64,000 nt of DNA from Actinoalloteichus_B caeruleus. Its GTDB lineage: Bacteria > Actinomycetota > Actinomycetes > Mycobacteriales > Pseudonocardiaceae. Both the position numbers and the translations under genes were made by a program. Shown here in pieces: positions 1 through 7,710 of this stretch (its first letter is position 1; each line of letters opens with the position of its first letter). Location: the NCBI RefSeq assembly GCF_000718005.1, contig NZ_JODV01000020.1, one strand, 5' to 3'. Below the pieces are notes generated by a model that worked only from the letters and a program-made list of their open reading frames with translations, did not search any database and was not told the DNA's origin.

Positions 1-141
1 CAGCGACCGGGACAGCGGGTGGTCCTCGACGGCCGAGCGGAACGAGGCGACCAGGCCCACCACGACGCTCAGGGCTAAGCAGCCGGTGAGGACCGAGACA
101 ACGACGGGGACGAGAACGAGGACGAGGACGAGGACGATCAC
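1..141 (-). CDS. N-terminal fragment of a small membrane-anchored protein (runs off the window)
   Basis: The reading frame is open from a GTG at 141 to the window edge (47 codons). It begins with a long run of Val/Leu/Ile, a typical uncleaved signal anchor, followed by a polar segment ending in a charged stretch. The GTG overlaps the TGA of the preceding gene (138-437) as a GTGA junction, so translation is probably coupled and this is the third gene of a minus-strand operon. It carries a TTA leucine codon, rare in high-GC actinobacteria and a possible point of bldA control. Function is not recognisable; the rest lies outside the window. Confidence 0.55.
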   Translation of the reverse strand, partial: MIVLVLVLVLVPVVVSVLTGCLALSVVVGLVASFRSAVEDHPLSRSL

Positions 142-437
142 GAGTGAGGGGTCCTTCGGTCAGCAGGGGTGCACCGCGCGGGCCGTGGCGCACCGACAGC
201 GGGCAGCAACGGAGGGGTGGTCGCCCGGTGGGAACCGGGAACAACAGGGGGGCCGGGGTGTCCCGGTTCGACCCACCGGGCGACCGGGCAGCCACCACCC
301 CCGACAGGCCGCGCACGCCGGACCCGACGCAGCCGGATGGTTCCGCGGAGCGGGGGAAGCAGGACACGGTCGGCCCATTCCACGGTCCACAGCAGGGTCA
401 GGGCGGCCCAGGCTCCGAGGGCTGCGGACAGGATCAC
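138..437 (-). CDS. Small membrane protein, second gene of a coupled operon
   Basis: About 99 residues from a GTG that overlaps the stop of the upstream gene (434-859) by GTGA. One strong hydrophobic helix sits at the very N-terminus (about residues 2-20), followed by an Arg/Pro-rich cytoplasmic or extracytoplasmic tail. An in-frame ATG at 506 would make a longer protein but would overlap the upstream gene by 73 nt, and no ribosome binding site favours it. No family recognised. The paired GTGA junctions on both sides are the best evidence that this is a real gene rather than a chance frame. Confidence 0.5.
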   Translation of the reverse strand: MILSAALGAWAALTLLWTVEWADRVLLPPLRGTIRLRRVRRARPVGGGGCPVARWVEPGHPGPPVVPGSHRATTPPLLPAVGAPRPARCTPADRRTPHS

Positions 438-859
438 GCGACCCGCCCCCGAGGGTGTCGGGATGGGGCCGGGAGGGGGAGGTGTCCGCTGAGGACGGTG
501 TCCCACCCCGGGTCGGGATTCCCGACCGCAGGCGGGAGGGTGGTGGGGGTGGGACGCCAGTGATGGCGGCCGGTGTCCTCACTGTCGGTGTTCGTGCCGG
601 TGTCGGGGTGGGTGCTGGCGTAGGCGGTTCCGGGTACCGATGGCCAGGGGCGGGCGGGACGTCCGCAGCCAGTGGGACTTGTGCGCGCCGGGGTCGACCA
701 CGGGGTGTCCGAGGTGGACCGGGTGGCGGTGTCAGCGGGGGGTGGACCGCTGAGGAAGGCCACGCCGCTGACGGTGACCACGGCACGGATCGGCTGGTCA
801 GGGCGCCCTCGGTGCCGGCGGTACACCTCGGCGAGCAGGACGGCTACGGCCAGTAGCAT
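434..859 (-). CDS. Small membrane protein, first gene of a coupled operon
   Basis: About 141 residues starting at ATG 859. A single N-terminal hydrophobic helix (residues 1-11) is followed by a basic stretch and a long Pro/Thr/Ser-rich low-complexity tail. It reads away from the XRE regulator at 1010, so the 150-bp gap between them should hold both promoters. The stop overlaps the GTG of the next gene. No ribosome binding site is obvious. Function unknown; the architecture (short helix plus disordered tail) repeats in the two genes behind it. Confidence 0.5.
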   Translation of the reverse strand: MLLAVAVLLAEVYRRHRGRPDQPIRAVVTVSGVAFLSGPPPADTATRSTSDTPWSTPARTSPTGCGRPARPWPSVPGTAYASTHPDTGTNTDSEDTGRHHWRPTPTTLPPAVGNPDPGWDTVLSGHLPLPAPSRHPRGRVA

Positions 860-1009
860 GGCTACAAGAGGAACGTCACAGACAGCAAAATCGCATATTC
901 GGAAGGAGTTTTCACTCCAACGGATTAGGTGTGACCCTGCCGGCAGAAGAGGCGACGGCGACGGTGGCTGCCCGGTCACGCTGCGAAGTAAGGATGGCAA
1001 GCTAACGAC

Positions 1010-1876
1010 ATGCCCACACCCACCGTGCGACGGCTACAGCTCGGCAACGAGCTCCGCCACCTGCGCGAACGCACAGGTCTGACGCTGGAGGAAGCCGGGA
1101 AGGCGATCGAACGCTCGCAAGCCGTGATGTCGCGGCTGGAGCACGGCGTCACAGGCTTGAGACAGCGCGATCTGCGAGCGTTGGTGGAGTTCTACCAGGA
1201 GCGTGTCATCGACAACGACGCGGTGGACGTGGAGTGGTACCTGAGCCTGAACAAGGGTGCCGACCAACGGGGCCACTGGAGCGGATACCGCGCTGCGTAC
1301 GCGAAGTACTTCCGCATGGCTGTCGACCTCGAAGCTGATGCCTCGACCATCAACTGGTACGAGGTCGAGATCGTTCCGGGGCTACTCCAGACCGAGGAGT
1401 ACGTTCGGGCCCTGTTCACCGAAGCGGGCACCCAGAGCGCTTCGGAAAGCCTGATACAGGCAAGGCTGGAACGTCGCACCGTACTCGTCTCCCACCAGGC
1501 ACCCTGCGTTACGTTCGTACTGTCCGAGTCGTGCATCAAACGGGTACAGGGATCACCAGCGGTGATGCAGGGGCAGATCCAACACCTGCTCAACGTTGCT
1601 GAACAACGGAACGTCAGGATGCACATCCTCCCATTTCGTTCCAGGGCAGCGAGCAATGCTCGGTATCCCTTTACCCAGTACGTCATACCCGCAGCTGGTA
1701 AGGCATCGCCGTTGGAATTCGTCTACGTAGAGACGCACCGGTCCGGCGAGTACCTGGATGATCTGGACTCGCTCGCCAGCTACAAGCAGCTCTGGGGCAG
1801 ACTGCTGGGCTCCGCTCTGGACACGGTTGACTCCCGCGACTACCTCATCCGCGCCAAGCGGAGCTATTCGGAGTAA
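1010..1876 (+). CDS. XRE-family regulator with DUF5753 (Scr1-type)
   Basis: This is a 288-residue DNA-binding regulator. A helix-turn-helix of the Cro/CI type occupies about residues 8-65 (pattern LGNELRHLRERTGLTLEEAG, then SQAVMSRLE). The rest (about 100-280) matches the DUF5753 domain found in streptomycete and pseudonocardial XRE proteins, with the typical EIVPGLLQTEEYVRAL segment. Such regulators are nearly always followed by a DUF397 gene, as here 11 nt downstream, and the pair is often compared with a toxin-antitoxin or developmental regulatory module. Start ATG 1010. Confidence 0.93.
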   Translation: MPTPTVRRLQLGNELRHLRERTGLTLEEAGKAIERSQAVMSRLEHGVTGLRQRDLRALVEFYQERVIDNDAVDVEWYLSLNKGADQRGHWSGYRAAYAKYFRMAVDLEADASTINWYEVEIVPGLLQTEEYVRALFTEAGTQSASESLIQARLERRTVLVSHQAPCVTFVLSESCIKRVQGSPAVMQGQIQHLLNVAEQRNVRMHILPFRSRAASNARYPFTQYVIPAAGKASPLEFVYVETHRSGEYLDDLDSLASYKQLWGRLLGSALDTVDSRDYLIRAKRSYSE

Positions 1877-1887
1877 GGAGTAAGCAG

Positions 1888-2079
1888 ATGAACATGGTTT
1901 TGACGCACTGGCGGAAGTCGACGCGCAGCAACGGAGCCGATGGTGGATGCGTGGAGATCGGGGGCGCGCCTGGCCTCGTCGGCATCCGCGACACCAAGAA
2001 TCGCGCCGGTGGCACCCTCGTCGTCAGCCGCGAGGCCTTCAGCAGCTTCCTCATGTCGATCAAGGCCGACCGCCTCTGA
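1888..2079 (+). CDS. DUF397 protein, partner of the XRE regulator
   Basis: A 63-residue DUF397 protein: conserved opening W-R-K-S-(T/S)-R-S, a central (C/D)VE(I/V)G motif and the closing segment G-G-T-L-V-V-S-(R)-E-A-F. An AAGGAG ribosome binding site lies 6-7 nt before ATG 1888, and the gene sits 11 nt after the XRE stop, so the two are co-transcribed. DUF397 proteins usually bind or antagonise the adjacent XRE protein. Its 3' half and downstream sequence are duplicated at 2651-2840. Confidence 0.92.
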   Translation: MNMVLTHWRKSTRSNGADGGCVEIGGAPGLVGIRDTKNRAGGTLVVSREAFSSFLMSIKADRL

Positions 2080-2196
2080 CACCCACCAGCCCGCCGGCCA
2101 ACCACCCACCCGGCCGGCGGGCTCTCCGTCCAGCCGTCAACGCGAGCCTTGCTCGCGGCTACGGACGAGCTTGGTCACCGTGCTAGGCCAAACAGG
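2005..2196 (+). repeat. Direct repeat, copy 1 (DUF397 3' end plus downstream)
   Basis: About 190 bp covering the 3' part of the first DUF397 gene, its terminator and 70 nt beyond matches 2651-2840 with scattered mismatches. Anchors shared by both copies include CCCTCGTCGTCAGC, TTCAGCAGCTTCCTCATGTC, CCGCCTCTGACACCCAC and GTGCTAGG. Confidence 0.8.
2089..2122 (+). terminator. Hairpin after the XRE-DUF397 operon
   Basis: A perfect 11-bp GC-rich inverted repeat (GCCCGCCGGCC at 2089-2099, GGCCGGCGGGC at 2112-2122) with a 12-nt loop begins 9 nt after the DUF397 stop. There is no T-run, which is usual for actinobacterial terminators. A degraded copy follows the DUF397 remnant near 2730-2760. Confidence 0.7.
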
Positions 2197-2343
2197 GGCG
2201 GCGGCATACCAAGTCGACCGATAGCCCACCCTCCGACGAACCGGCAATCTGGGTAACTGGTCCCTACTTGCCGAACCGGGAACCCACGCGGGTCGCACCA
2301 CACCTCCCGGCCCACGTGGTTCCCCTCTCCGAGGATGTGGCAC

Positions 2344-2541
2344 ATGAACGCTGACATGACCCTGACCAACTGGCGGAAGTCGAGTCGGAGCAGCAACGGC
2401 GCCGACGACTGTGTCGAGGTGGGTTCCACGTCGGCCGTGGTGGCTGTGCGGGACACGAAGAACCGTGCAGGGGGAATGCTCGTCTTCGACCGCGAGGTGT
2501 TCGCCAACTTCGTCGGCTCCCTGAAGCGGGACGGCGTCTGA
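2344..2541 (+). CDS. Second DUF397 protein
   Basis: A 65-residue DUF397 paralogue with the WRKSSRSS opening, CVEVG core and GGMLVFDREVFANFV end. ATG 2344 is chosen over ATG 2335 because the GAGG at 2331-2334 is 9 nt before it, but would abut the earlier ATG. It is more diverged from the first DUF397 than the remnant downstream, suggesting an older duplication. It has no adjacent XRE gene of its own and probably shares the regulator at 1010. Confidence 0.88.
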   Translation: MNADMTLTNWRKSSRSSNGADDCVEVGSTSAVVAVRDTKNRAGGMLVFDREVFANFVGSLKRDGV

Positions 2542-2650
2542 GCTGGCTGCCCGCTCGGCCCGCCGCCCACCAAGCCCCGACGGAACGAGCGGGCGCCCGC
2601 TCCGAAGCCGGCCCCGTCCTTGTGGGCACCCCACCACGCCCAACAACCAC

Positions 2651-2733
2651 GACGGCGTCACCCTCGTCGTCAGCCCCCAGGCGTTCAGCAGCTTCCTCAT
2701 GTCGGTCAAGGCCGGCCCGACCGCCTCTGACAC
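2651..2733 (+). pseudogene. Decayed third DUF397 copy (C-terminal part)
   Basis: Translating from 2651 gives the DUF397 closing segment almost identical to that of the gene at 1888 (TLVVS, then AFSSFLMS, then KA), but no start codon or N-terminal half is present, and a 5-nt insertion near 2712-2716 shifts the frame before the old stop. It is a clear remnant of the first DUF397 gene and marks this locus as one of repeated duplication and loss. Confidence 0.8.
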
Positions 2734-2840
2734 CCACTGGCCGGCCACCCACCGGACCGGCGGGCACTCCGCCAAGTCCTCAAGGCGAGCCGCAGCCGTG
2801 ACTACCGCGCACGGCTCGGACACTGTGCTAGGTCCAACAG
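2651..2840 (+). repeat. Direct repeat, copy 2
   Basis: Second copy of the 2005-2196 repeat, offset by about 646 bp. It flanks the intact second DUF397 gene on its right, so the two copies bracket that gene. The rest of 2542-3016 holds no other coding sequence that I can support. Confidence 0.8.
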
Positions 2841-3016
2841 ACGCACAGGCACAGGTCACACGGCGGAGCCAGCCGCCCCGACGAGCTGCGCGCTGACCGT
2901 CCCGCTCCTCCCGCCAGGCCGAAGAATCTCGAATACTCAACTACCCATCGAGACGGCGGTTGCCGTTCCGGTACCTTTCGATCAATCCTTCCAAGTAGAC
3001 GGAGCGATTGCCTTGG

Positions 3017-3022
3017 TAGGTT
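3017..3022 (+). promoter_or_regulatory. Leaderless -10 box of the APH-like kinase
   Basis: TAGGTT ends 6 nt before ATG 3029, the spacing expected when the start codon is also the transcription start. No Shine-Dalgarno sequence is present, which fits. Confidence 0.55.
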
Positions 3023-3028
3023 GCCCGC

Positions 3029-3907
3029 ATGGCCGACTACACATCACCAGTCACCGCCGGGTTTACCCATACGACCAGTGATCTACGCAAGCAACCTATC
3101 GAGAAACTCCTCACCCGCGTCGAAGCGAGGTTCGCCACCGTACTTGACCGGGAGACGGTAGTACGTAAGCGACGTTCAGTCGGCGCCCGTACCAATCGGG
3201 GGACCTGGATTCGCATTGAAGTCCGGACACTTACCAAGATCTCGGAACACGGTCAGGTCGCTGACGGTGTCGAGGCCGCCGAGCTGCTGAAGGACGTCGC
3301 CAAGCCAGCGTGGTACGGCGGTACTTCCTGGCTGGATCCGTCCGCACCGATCGTCTGGCGCGCTGACGAGGTCGAGTTCGTGCCCGAGCCCACCGTCCGG
3401 CGAGGCCCGGAGGGCCTCGATGTGACCCTGCCGGATGCCTGGTGGAACACGCTGAACGCCTCCCTCGATGCCCTGGCAGTCCAGCGTACGAATCGCATCG
3501 CCACACCCGACACCGAGACGATCAGCCAGGGTTTGGTGACGAGGGAGATCGAACGAGCGTTCCCACGTCAGGTGGACAGTACGATCACCGGGCCGTGGAC
3601 TACCGCACACGCGGACCTCAACTGGTCGAACCTGACTGCCCCCGACTGTTGGATCCTCGATTGGGAGGATCACGGCATGGCACCCCGCGGGCTCGATGCC
3701 GCTACACTCTGGGCCAGCTCGCTCACCGTGCCACGGTTGGCCGAGCGAGTTCACCAGGAACGCCACGAGGACCTGTCTACCCGCCCTGGACAACTCATGG
3801 TGATTTTCTGCGTCTCGAAAATCCTGAACGACTCGTCTACGCCCACAAGCCTGCGCGAGTTGATATACCAAGCGGTAGGCGGGCTGCTGGCGAGTCTGCA
3901 GCCCTGA
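3029..3907 (+). CDS. APH-like (aminoglycoside phosphotransferase fold) kinase
   Basis: A 292-residue protein of the APH/choline-kinase fold. The catalytic loop H194-A-D196-x-x-W-x-N201 and the metal-binding D211-W-E motif (ILDWEDHG) are intact, followed by the family's GLDAATLW helix, so it is likely an active small-molecule or peptide kinase; the N-lobe is weakly conserved. Substrate unknown. It converges on the aldo/keto reductase gene with a 9-nt gap. APH-fold kinases also act as Ser/Thr kinases in class V lanthipeptide and thioamitide pathways, which matters given the peptide gene at 5936, but no HopA1-type lyase partner is present. Confidence 0.75.
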   Translation: MADYTSPVTAGFTHTTSDLRKQPIEKLLTRVEARFATVLDRETVVRKRRSVGARTNRGTWIRIEVRTLTKISEHGQVADGVEAAELLKDVAKPAWYGGTSWLDPSAPIVWRADEVEFVPEPTVRRGPEGLDVTLPDAWWNTLNASLDALAVQRTNRIATPDTETISQGLVTREIERAFPRQVDSTITGPWTTAHADLNWSNLTAPDCWILDWEDHGMAPRGLDAATLWASSLTVPRLAERVHQERHEDLSTRPGQLMVIFCVSKILNDSSTPTSLRELIYQAVGGLLASLQP

Positions 3908-3916
3908 TAAAATTCC

Positions 3917-4771
3917 TCAATCAGTTATCAATCTCCGGTAGCGGCCGATCGCCTGGTCGTTGACCGCTAGCTCGGTCGCGACTACGAGGGCGCGCAGATG
4001 TGCGGGATCTTTCGTGCCGACCGCAACCCGGGAAACAGCCGGAACTTCGAACGCCAGACGGTACGCCACTTGCAGGGTCGAACACTGCTCCTGGGAACCG
4101 GCGAAGGACCTCAGGTCGACACATGCCCATTCTGGGTCCGCCGTACTGCCACCGAACGGGCTCATCCCCCACCTCCGGTTCACAGGAATGTCAAACGACC
4201 GGCAAACCTCCTCGCCAGCGGCCAGGACTGAGTGAGAAACTGACAGTCCCGAACGAACAAGAAAAATCGAGGGACGCAACCCCAGTTCCGGCAAATCGAC
4301 CAGTGCGGCGAGCGGGCGGGCATCCCAGGTGGCTATACCCCACGACCCACACCATCCTTCCGCGACCGCCTCGGTAAGAACCATCCCCGCCCTGGTTAGC
4401 CGCTCACAACCTTCTCTCTCGCAGACACCGAGTAAAGCCAGCTCCGGATTATGCAGGAACACCACGTCCGGGCTTCTTCCGAGGTCGTCCACCGACCGCC
4501 TTATCGCTTCTCGGAGCCGAGCAGGACAGAGCGAGTGCACCGAGCGGTCACCAGATTGGTTCACGGGGAAGTAGCCAACTTTCGTGGAAATCGTAAACCA
4601 TTCGAGAAGGTCAGCCGCGACGCGGGCAAGTCTTCGGTGCGACTCGAACCCGCAATAGTTGTAAGCTGTGTCGATGCCGCTAACCCCAAGGCTCAGTGCG
4701 TGTTCGACGAGGGCTCGGTCGGGATTAAGCCGGTGCAGCCCGAGTACAACTCCTCGGTCAGTTCCGCGCAC
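3917..4771 (-). CDS. Aldo/keto reductase
   Basis: A 284-residue NAD(P)H-dependent aldo/keto reductase. The catalytic tetrad is visible as D34 and Y37 (GIDTAYNY), K64 (ISTKVGY) and H107 (VFLHNPE). It is shorter than classic members (about 320), lacking some C-terminal loops. The start overlaps the end of the JmjC gene by 79 nt, implying coupled translation. GC is lower than in the backbone. It is closely related to the broken copy at 6265-6660, sharing the GMSPFGG segment and following region. Likely reduces a carbonyl on whatever the JmjC enzyme oxidises; substrate unknown. Confidence 0.85.
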   Translation of the reverse strand: MRGTDRGVVLGLHRLNPDRALVEHALSLGVSGIDTAYNYCGFESHRRLARVAADLLEWFTISTKVGYFPVNQSGDRSVHSLCPARLREAIRRSVDDLGRSPDVVFLHNPELALLGVCEREGCERLTRAGMVLTEAVAEGWCGSWGIATWDARPLAALVDLPELGLRPSIFLVRSGLSVSHSVLAAGEEVCRSFDIPVNRRWGMSPFGGSTADPEWACVDLRSFAGSQEQCSTLQVAYRLAFEVPAVSRVAVGTKDPAHLRALVVATELAVNDQAIGRYRRLITD

Positions 4772-5919
4772 ACCCCCTCCTTAATGAGAAGATCGCACAG
4801 CCCGGTCACATCGACTCCAGTCGCGTTGCTGACCGCCGCCAGCTCGACAGGATGTCCGGACAACAGCATGGTCAGTGCCGCCTCGGCGATCTTCGCGAAT
4901 GTGAATTTCTTACCGCACGCGAAGACTTCGACGACGCCGGCACCCGGAACGACCCGGGGAGGAAAATCCGTTACACACATCACTGCCCGGGGAGGGCCAA
5001 AAATTCCACCAGTCGCGACCTGTCGAGTTGGGGGCCGATCCTGTTCGCGCACCGCGAGGTAGTCGTCCACCGAGTAGTCCGACAGTAGCCGAGATACCTC
5101 GGCTGACAATGCATCCTCGTGGTGCTCCCGTCCGGAATGTTCGCCCCACCGGTCAAGATCCCGTCGAAACAGCTCTCGCTCACGACTTCGGTCGGCAACC
5201 CACGCCAGCCAGTCAACGCCCGTCCTTTTGACGAATCCGAACGTCAGGTGCAAGCTGTAGCCTGACGCCTCCTTGTCCGCGCGGGTGGCCTGATGCCAGT
5301 AACCACGGGGGATGTGCATGACGTCCCCCGGACGCAGCGTGCCAGCCCAGATTGTCTGTTGACTGGGCTCGATGTTCGCCTCGGCATCCCGATACATGGG
5401 TGCTACCCGAGAGAGCCCCCGCACTTCCCAGGACTTCTCACCGGCGATTTGCACGATCACAACGTCGTGATCATCCCAATGCAATGAAAACCCAGAAGCA
5501 CTAGCCGTAGTCAGGTAGGTGTTTACTTGAACCAATTCTCGTGACCACCACTGCAACGCGCGGCAAGCGATTTCCATGGTCGGGTCGAACGTATCCAGCG
5601 CATCAAGCACGACGGTGCAGCCGGAACGCAGGAGCTGGCCAATTCGATCCATGTCCACCATGGGCAGCGATTGTCCTCGCCGAGTCACCTGCCGAGTGAG
5701 ATATGAATCTGGGTGCAGTTCGACACCCTTCTCGAAGCATCGAAACTGTGGAGGGGAAAGGCTGCGTCGCATGGCCACGTCCAGCAGCCGATGCGGAGTC
5801 AATAGCCTTCGACACAAAACCGGCCGCGTCATGGATCCTCGGGCAAATCCGCGCCCAAGGCCGTTTGCCCCAGTCCATCCCAGTGCTTCCTGTACCGCAT
5901 CAACGAGGGCGTGTCTCAT
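4693..5919 (-). CDS. JmjC/cupin_4 2-oxoglutarate oxygenase
   Basis: A 408-residue Fe(II)/2-oxoglutarate oxygenase of the JmjC (cupin_4, RoxA/YcfD-like) group. The iron triad is H147-x-D149 (HWDDHD) and H209 (IPRGYWHQ), in a double-stranded beta-helix spanning about residues 95-230. The C-terminal part (about 325-395) looks like the winged-helix domain of ribosomal oxygenases. Family members hydroxylate Arg, His, Asp or Asn side chains of proteins or peptides. It starts 16 nt after the small peptide gene 5936-6094 and overlaps the aldo/keto reductase downstream, so the three form one operon. ATG 5919 has only a weak ribosome binding site. Confidence 0.85.
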   Translation of the reverse strand: MRHALVDAVQEALGWTGANGLGRGFARGSMTRPVLCRRLLTPHRLLDVAMRRSLSPPQFRCFEKGVELHPDSYLTRQVTRRGQSLPMVDMDRIGQLLRSGCTVVLDALDTFDPTMEIACRALQWWSRELVQVNTYLTTASASGFSLHWDDHDVVIVQIAGEKSWEVRGLSRVAPMYRDAEANIEPSQQTIWAGTLRPGDVMHIPRGYWHQATRADKEASGYSLHLTFGFVKRTGVDWLAWVADRSRERELFRRDLDRWGEHSGREHHEDALSAEVSRLLSDYSVDDYLAVREQDRPPTRQVATGGIFGPPRAVMCVTDFPPRVVPGAGVVEVFACGKKFTFAKIAEAALTMLLSGHPVELAAVSNATGVDVTGLCDLLIKEGVCAELTEELYSGCTGLIPTEPSSNTH

Positions 5920-5935
5920 GTCGATCAGCAGCCTG

Positions 5936-6094
5936 TCAGGAGGACTCTGGAATATTTAGCCCGTCACCACCGGAACTGCCGTGCCCGTCGCCGCCGGCAT
6001 CCTGAGCGCCATCGGAGTGCACAGCGTCCATTCGCCCCCTTATCGTAGATAGCCGTTCTACCGCCACCACGAGATCATCAGATTCGGGTCCCAT
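5936..6094 (-). CDS. Candidate precursor peptide (52 aa, Gly/Asp/Ser-rich tail)
   Basis: A short frame with a strong ribosome binding site: GGGAGGAG at 6101-6108, 6 nt before ATG 6094. The 52-residue product has an N-terminal part that looks like a leader (SDDLVVAVERLSTIRGRM) and a C-terminal third rich in Gly, Asp, Ser and one His, ending LNIPESS. It has no Cys. The stop is 16 nt before the JmjC start. Size, composition and position first in an operon with a peptide-type hydroxylase are those of a RiPP precursor. No known precursor family is recognised; assignment is inference. Confidence 0.55.
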   Translation of the reverse strand: MGPESDDLVVAVERLSTIRGRMDAVHSDGAQDAGGDGHGSSGGDGLNIPESS

Positions 6095-6264
6095 CAGGTG
6101 CTCCTCCCGGTGAATGAGTCTTCATTCAAGCCGGGCATCATCGCCCAACACACCGCCAACCGTGTGACATTTCCAGGCTAAGGTCACCTTATAGCAGCCC
6201 GAAGACCTAGATCACCTCGAGTGCGGCTGAAACTATGGAGGATCCATGTAAATGCGTGCGATAA

Positions 6265-6660
6265 CATCTACCAGTCGCCAGCGGCTGCATAGGCATCTCC
6301 TCGTGGAACCCGGCAGCCGTGCTGGCAGGCTTGAGAGTCGGCGAGGACGCCGCCAGGCCCGGCCCGACGTCGTAATGGCGCGAGCGGGGATGCTCGTCAG
6401 CTTCGGCGCACTTGTCCGCGCGGAGGAGTTACGCGAGGTCCTGAAGGTGCCGTTGACCGGGTGTTGCGGCATGAGCCCCTTCGGCGGCTATAGCCGTGAT
6501 CCGATCTGGAAGGAGGTCAACCCACGGACGATCCTCGCGGGCGACCAGTCGGGCAGCCAGCACCAGGCCGCGTTCCGGGTCGCCTACGAGGTGCCAGCCG
6601 CACAATCCGTCGCGGTCGCGACACGACCGATCCGATTTACTCGCGTGACCAGAGAAGTAC
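6265..6660 (+). pseudogene. Broken second aldo/keto reductase
   Basis: Two reading frames together give the C-terminal half of an aldo/keto reductase. Frame one (6271-6335) reads VASGC, GISSW, NPAAVLAGL, matching the VAEGWCGSWGIATWDARPLAAL region of the intact enzyme at 3917; the match continues in another frame from about 6355 (RPDVVMARAG, then GMSPFGG, then FRVAYEVPAAQSVAV). The N-terminal half is missing and a stop lies at 6262. It is divergent from the peptide-JmjC-reductase operon, as if the locus once carried two reductases. Confidence 0.8.
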
Positions 6661-6965
6661 CGCCAGCCGCTCTCGTCAGGGGGAGAGACGTTTCCGGTCG
6701 GGGTGAGCTGTTGGTGGTCAGGGAGACCGTCGTGGTTAACCCTGCCCGCGTTGCGACCCCAGCGCAGTGGACATCCGGGCTCCGACCGCAACGCAACTGC
6801 CCGGCGCAGTGGCGCGGCCACGATGCCAGCGTTGCCGTCCGAGTCGGTGCGACAGCAGCCGTACGATCTTGCACCAGGCAATGATCGGGCGGGTGATGTG
6901 GTTCCCGCCGCGAGTTCCTCGTCTTGGGTGGAGGGGGTTCGTGTCGCGGCCATCGGTTCACCCGG
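6661..6965. other. Gene-free stretch
   Basis: About 300 bp between the broken reductase and the pyrophosphatase gene. Several short frames exist on both strands but none has a ribosome binding site or recognisable similarity. It marks the border between the accessory block and housekeeping sequence. Confidence 0.5.
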
Positions 6966-7526
6966 TCAAGTGGTAGGAGCGGCGAGACCGAGGCCGCGTC
7001 GCAGGGCGTCCACGGCGTGGCGGCGGTGGGAGATCCGGTGCTTCTCGGCCGTGTCCATCTCGGCGTACGTGCGGTCCTCGCCCTCCGGGATGAAGATGGA
7101 GTCGTAGCCGAACCCGTTGCCGCCCCGGGGTGCGTGGGCCACGCTCCCCCGCAGCGTCCCGGTGAAGACGCGCACGCCGTCGGCGTCCGCGTAGCCGAGG
7201 GCGGTGGTGGCCGTGGCGGCGCGGTTGGAGTAGCCGGCGGCCATCCGCACCAGGCCCTCGACCCCCTGCGCCTTGAGGAACCACGCGATGAGGGGGCCGG
7301 GCAGCCCGTTCCAGGCGTCGAACGTGAGAGCCGTGTCGTCGACGAGCACCGGCGCCCGCCGGGTCCGGTAGGCCTGCGCGGCCTTGTGGCGGACCACCTC
7401 CTCGACGTCCAGGGACTGGATCTCCACCAGCTCGTCCCGCACGGGCGTGACGGGAACGCCCAGCAGGTGGGCGTACTCCGCCGCCTTGCCCGCGTTCCCG
7501 GTGATCAGGGAAACCGCTGTGATCAT
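6966..7526 (-). CDS. Non-canonical purine NTP pyrophosphatase (HAM1/ITPase-like)
   Basis: A 186-residue enzyme of the HAM1/RdgB family that hydrolyses dITP and XTP to monophosphates, cleaning the nucleotide pool. The N-terminal TGNAGKAAE signature, the acidic VLVDDTAL segment, GYDSIFIPEG near the C-terminus and the EKHRISHR end are all conserved; the version is closer to ITPA-like members than to E. coli RdgB. ATG 7526 is chosen because GGAGGA stands 5-6 nt upstream; the frame stays open to 7946 but without a better start. Confidence 0.9.
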   Translation of the reverse strand: MITAVSLITGNAGKAAEYAHLLGVPVTPVRDELVEIQSLDVEEVVRHKAAQAYRTRRAPVLVDDTALTFDAWNGLPGPLIAWFLKAQGVEGLVRMAAGYSNRAATATTALGYADADGVRVFTGTLRGSVAHAPRGGNGFGYDSIFIPEGEDRTYAEMDTAEKHRISHRRHAVDALRRGLGLAAPTT

Positions 7527-7710
7527 GCCGATCCTCCGGGTGCTCGGGTGCTCGGGTGTTCCGCGGCGGCGATGTCGCCCGCCGGGAGTTCCAGGTTGAA
7601 CCGGTCGTGGCTGACCGACACCCGTCCGAACCCGGCGACCGTGAACGGGCGCACCTGATCGTCTCGCGGGTGCCGGAACATTCCGCCGGCGCGTCGCGTT
7701 TACTCGCGAC

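Noticed and set aside
5936..6094. Calling the small peptide a lanthipeptide or lasso precursor
   Set aside because: No Cys for lanthionines, and no lanthipeptide synthetase, lasso cyclase or B-protein gene is present in the window.
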